DNA from: an uncultured Caryophanales bacterium
Lineage (GTDB): Bacteria; Bacillota_I; Bacilli_A; RFN20; CAG-826
DNA: 8,622 bases
Assembly (NCBI GenBank): GCA_946622925.1
Contig: CAMOQM010000031.1
Span: 1 to 8,622 of the forward strand
Direction: 5' to 3'
Part shown: piece after piece, positions 6,788 to 8,622 of the stretch
Layout: every line of letters begins with the position of its first letter
Position numbering within the stretch: the first letter of the stretch is position 1
Notes under the pieces: generated by a model
Database searches by the model: none
What the model saw: the letters and a program-made list of their open reading frames with translations, nothing else
What the model was told of the DNA's origin: nothing
Program-made: the position numbers and the translations under genes

Positions 6788-6794
6788 ATTTTCC

Positions 6795-8117
6795 ATGAAT
6801 TGCACTCGTTACCCTTCTCTAGTTTCCATGCTTTCGGCGCAGGCTCAGTCTACTAATGCCTTCGAATATTTCGAAAAAGGCGAAAGGAAAGCAATTAGCT
6901 ATGGTGAATTTATTTCCATAATGCAAGCTTACCCGCTTCCCAAAGAGAAGGTCATCGGAATCTTCGCCTCCACCACCTTTGAGGCGGTTTTATCTATCTT
7001 TTCCCTTGTTGGGAAAAGGCGCGTGGTCCTGCTTTCTCCTGATGACTCAATGGAAACCCTAGAAGCCCAAATAAAGAAAACCCATATCGGAAAGCTAATC
7101 GGGGATGAGGAACTCGCTGAGGAATTCGATTCTATTTTAGATAAGGGTTATGAATGCGAGGATAAAGGCGTTTTCTTCTTCACTTCCGGCACCACCAGCA
7201 AAGCCAAAGCCGTCATGTTAAGCGAAACTAGTTTATGCAACTCTGCCTATAACGGCGGTTATTGCTTGCCCTTATCTAGCCAAGATAGATTGCTTGCTCT
7301 CCTTCCCTTATCCCATGTCTTTGGTTTTGTCTGCACCTTGCTATGGCCCTTGTCTTTTGGGGCCACGGTTTGCTTGGGAAGAGGGCTAAAATCCATCTTC
7401 TTCGATTTCCCCGAATATAAACCGACCGTCACTACATTAGTCCCTCAAATGGCCGGATTCCTCTTAATGAAGAATCTGTATAATCCCGAACTTAAACGCA
7501 CCCTCATCGGGGCGGGCGATTGTCCCGACCCCATCTTAATGGGCATTAGGGCCAAAGGGATCGCCGTTAATTTCGGATATGGCCTAACCGAGACTAGCTC
7601 TGGCATCGCCTTATCCATTGGGGATAATCCCCGTCAAATGACGATTTGCCCAGATTACGAAGTAAAACTAGCCGAAGATAATGAAATCCTCGTTAAGTGC
7701 CCCCAAACCATGATGGAAGGCTATTACGAAGACGAAGAAGCCACCAAAAAAGCCATAATCGATGGTTATCTCCATACTGGGGATTTAGGCAAAAAAGATG
7801 GCAACACCATCTCCATCATCGGGCGGAAAAAAGAAATCCTCGTCTTTGACGATGGCTCTAAGTTATTCCTCCCCGAATACGAATATGAACTAGGCAAAGT
7901 CCTTGGCCAAGACGCCGATTTTGCCATAATCACCGATAAACAGAACAAAGTCGTCCTCGCCATTAATAAACCAAAAGAAGTCGAGGAAAAAATCGCCGAA
8001 TTCAACCAAGGTTACCCACGTTCCCATAGAATTGCTAAAATAATCTATGTGGATAAACCCTTGCCCCGCACCAAAACGGGCAAGATAATGCGCTACGCCA
8101 TAGATATAAAGGAGTGA
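6795..8117 (+). CDS. AMP-forming acyl-activating enzyme (acyl-CoA/acyl-ACP synthetase family)
   Basis: A 440-residue ANL-superfamily adenylate-forming ligase, starting MNCTRYPSLVSML. Numbered from this start, the ATP-binding loop TSGTTSKAK is at 130-138, GYGLTE (A5) at 261-266, HTGDL (A7) at 327-331, GRKKE (A8 hinge) at 343-347, and the C-terminal catalytic loop PRTKTGK at 424-430 with Lys430. All core motifs are present, so it should adenylate a carboxylic acid and transfer it to a thiol. It is shorter than typical fatty acyl-CoA synthetases (about 500-560 residues), mainly through a compact N-terminal domain. The next gene, 3 nt away, is an acyl carrier protein, so the thiol acceptor is plausibly that ACP's phosphopantetheine rather than CoA. 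The chosen start has an AGAGG site; an in-frame ATG 27 nt upstream would add nine residues. The substrate is not readable from sequence; a medium- or long-chain fatty acid is inferred from the neighbours. Confidence 0.88.
   Translation: MNCTRYPSLVSMLSAQAQSTNAFEYFEKGERKAISYGEFISIMQAYPLPKEKVIGIFASTTFEAVLSIFSLVGKRRVVLLSPDDSMETLEAQIKKTHIGKLIGDEELAEEFDSILDKGYECEDKGVFFFTSGTTSKAKAVMLSETSLCNSAYNGGYCLPLSSQDRLLALLPLSHVFGFVCTLLWPLSFGATVCLGRGLKSIFFDFPEYKPTVTTLVPQMAGFLLMKNLYNPELKRTLIGAGDCPDPILMGIRAKGIAVNFGYGLTETSSGIALSIGDNPRQMTICPDYEVKLAEDNEILVKCPQTMMEGYYEDEEATKKAIIDGYLHTGDLGKKDGNTISIIGRKKEILVFDDGSKLFLPEYEYELGKVLGQDADFAIITDKQNKVVLAINKPKEVEEKIAEFNQGYPRSHRIAKIIYVDKPLPRTKTGKIMRYAIDIKE
8108..8114 (+). promoter_or_regulatory. 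Ribosome binding site of the ACP gene
   Basis: AAAGGAG overlaps the last codons of the ligase and lies 6 nt before the ATG at 8121. The ligase stop TGA falls in the spacer, so ligase and ACP are likely translationally coupled. Confidence 0.8.
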
Positions 8118-8120
8118 ATT

Positions 8121-8372
8121 ATGACCCGTCAGGAAATAGTCAGCAAAGTCGCGGAAATCGTCCGTAACAATATGCCCGGCTTCGAGAATCTGCAAGAGGA
8201 TGAAAACGCCCGTATCAACACCGAGGCGGGTTATGATTCCATGACCTTTATTTACGTCATGTGCAAAATCGAAACCGAATTCGATATCTCTATCCCCAAA
8301 CGTAAATGGGAGAAGATGCAAACTCTCGGCGACGTCGTAACCGCCATCGAAAAAGAATTGGCCAAGAAATGA
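8121..8372 (+). CDS. Acyl carrier protein (phosphopantetheine-binding), dedicated operon copy
   Basis: An 83-residue acidic, helical protein of normal ACP length. The phosphopantetheine attachment motif is GYDSMTFIYVM with Ser40 (Asp39-Ser40-Met41; DSM in place of the common DSL). It is followed by the recognition helix with acidic residues (KIETEFDISIP, 49-59) and a C-terminal helix VVTAIEKELAKK. It should be converted to holo form by a phosphopantetheinyl transferase encoded elsewhere. It lies between an acyl-activating enzyme and an acyl-ACP thioesterase, with no ketosynthase, malonyl transferase or other fab genes in the window. It therefore looks like a specialised carrier and not the housekeeping AcpP, whose motif is normally DSL next to fatty acid synthesis genes. 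It could also serve a small biosynthetic pathway whose other genes lie beyond the right edge. Confidence 0.92.
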   Translation: MTRQEIVSKVAEIVRNNMPGFENLQEDENARINTEAGYDSMTFIYVMCKIETEFDISIPKRKWEKMQTLGDVVTAIEKELAKK

Positions 8373-8622
8373 GCCCCCTCTACGTCAAACCCTTTAAAGT
8401 TAGAGCCGAACACGTCGACTTTAGACGCAAAATGCGCCTAAGCGTTTTGATGACCCTCTTCCAAGAATGTTGCATCGCCCATACCGAGGAACTTGGCATG
8501 GGGAGGAAGATGACGTTGGACCGCGGCTTCCTTTGGGTGATATTAAACGAGCATATCAAGATAAATAGGCTTCCCGAATATGATGAAGATCTCACCATCG
8601 AATCCTATCCGGGTCCAACTTT
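8369..8622 (+). CDS. Acyl-ACP thioesterase (FatA/FatB-like hotdog fold), N-terminal part only
   Basis: I translated an open frame from the ATG at 8369, which overlaps the ACP stop in ATGA. It runs to the right edge (84 full codons). The sequence starts MSPLYVKPFKVRAEHVDF, then LRLSVLMTLFQECCIAHTEE-like helix residues (LSVLMTLFQECCIAHTEELG at about 24-43), then GFLWVILNEHIKINRLPEY (53-71) and a strand DLTIESYPGP. This is the first hotdog repeat of bacterial acyl-ACP thioesterases (PF01643), which hydrolyse acyl-ACP to free fatty acid. The full protein is usually about 240-250 residues, so the second hotdog domain with most catalytic residues lies outside the window. No clear Shine-Dalgarno precedes the ATG, so translation probably restarts from the ACP stop codon. 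The ACP next door is the likely substrate carrier. Confidence 0.82.
   Translation, partial: MSPLYVKPFKVRAEHVDFRRKMRLSVLMTLFQECCIAHTEELGMGRKMTLDRGFLWVILNEHIKINRLPEYDEDLTIESYPGPT

Noticed and set aside
6768..6794. Upstream in-frame ATG at 6768 as start of the acyl-ligase
   Set aside because: It has no Shine-Dalgarno, lies in the promoter/palindrome region, and adds nine residues (MRKIDRGFS), part of which is encoded by the AGAGG site of the better start at 6795.
7890..8321. 143-codon open frame on the minus strand across the ligase end and ACP gene
   Set aside because: It lies antisense to two well-recognised genes, has no family resemblance, and is explained by codon bias of the genes opposite.

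Overview
The window reads as a coding-dense stretch of a bacterial chromosome, most likely from a Bacillota (low-GC Gram-positive) genome. Signs for this are strong AGGAGG-type ribosome binding sites, short intergenic gaps, a mixed A+T/G+C composition, TGA used as a stop and TGG as Trp (so not the mycoplasma code), and the gene families present. A gut Bacilli/Erysipelotrichia-like or clostridial host would fit, but the lineage is inferred and not proven. No RNA genes, insertion sequences or CRISPR arrays were seen.

Layout, left to right. (1) Positions 1-2374, minus strand: a membrane-anchored type B carboxylesterase (2374 to 581), followed 14 nt later by a PH-domain (bPH_2/YdbT-like) membrane protein that runs off the left edge. 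The esterase appears to have a leaderless promoter. (2) Positions 2421-6709, minus strand: a three-gene operon ending at a clear intrinsic terminator. It encodes a close relative of the Cutibacterium (Propionibacterium) acnes polyunsaturated fatty acid isomerase, a phytoene desaturase/retinol saturase-like flavoprotein, and an FAD/NAD(P)H reductase with a C-terminal [2Fe-2S] domain. A hairpin sits between the first and second genes, and the second and third are translationally coupled. (3) Positions 6710-6794: a divergent intergenic region containing a perfect 17-bp palindrome (6754-6770), a good operator candidate. (4) Positions 6795-8622, plus strand: a tightly packed operon for an AMP-forming acyl-activating enzyme, a stand-alone acyl carrier protein, and an acyl-ACP thioesterase truncated by the right edge.

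How the genes may work together. The isomerase would move double bonds of a polyunsaturated fatty acid into conjugation. The RetSat-like flavoenzyme, fed with electrons by the iron-sulfur reductase, would then saturate or further modify the conjugated product. The divergent ligase, ACP and thioesterase could load, carry and release the acyl chain. The esterase outside the membrane could liberate fatty acids from esters. Together this suggests a possible fatty acid biohydrogenation or detoxification locus, perhaps with ACP-tethered chemistry. Individual family assignments are well supported; the joint pathway is inference.
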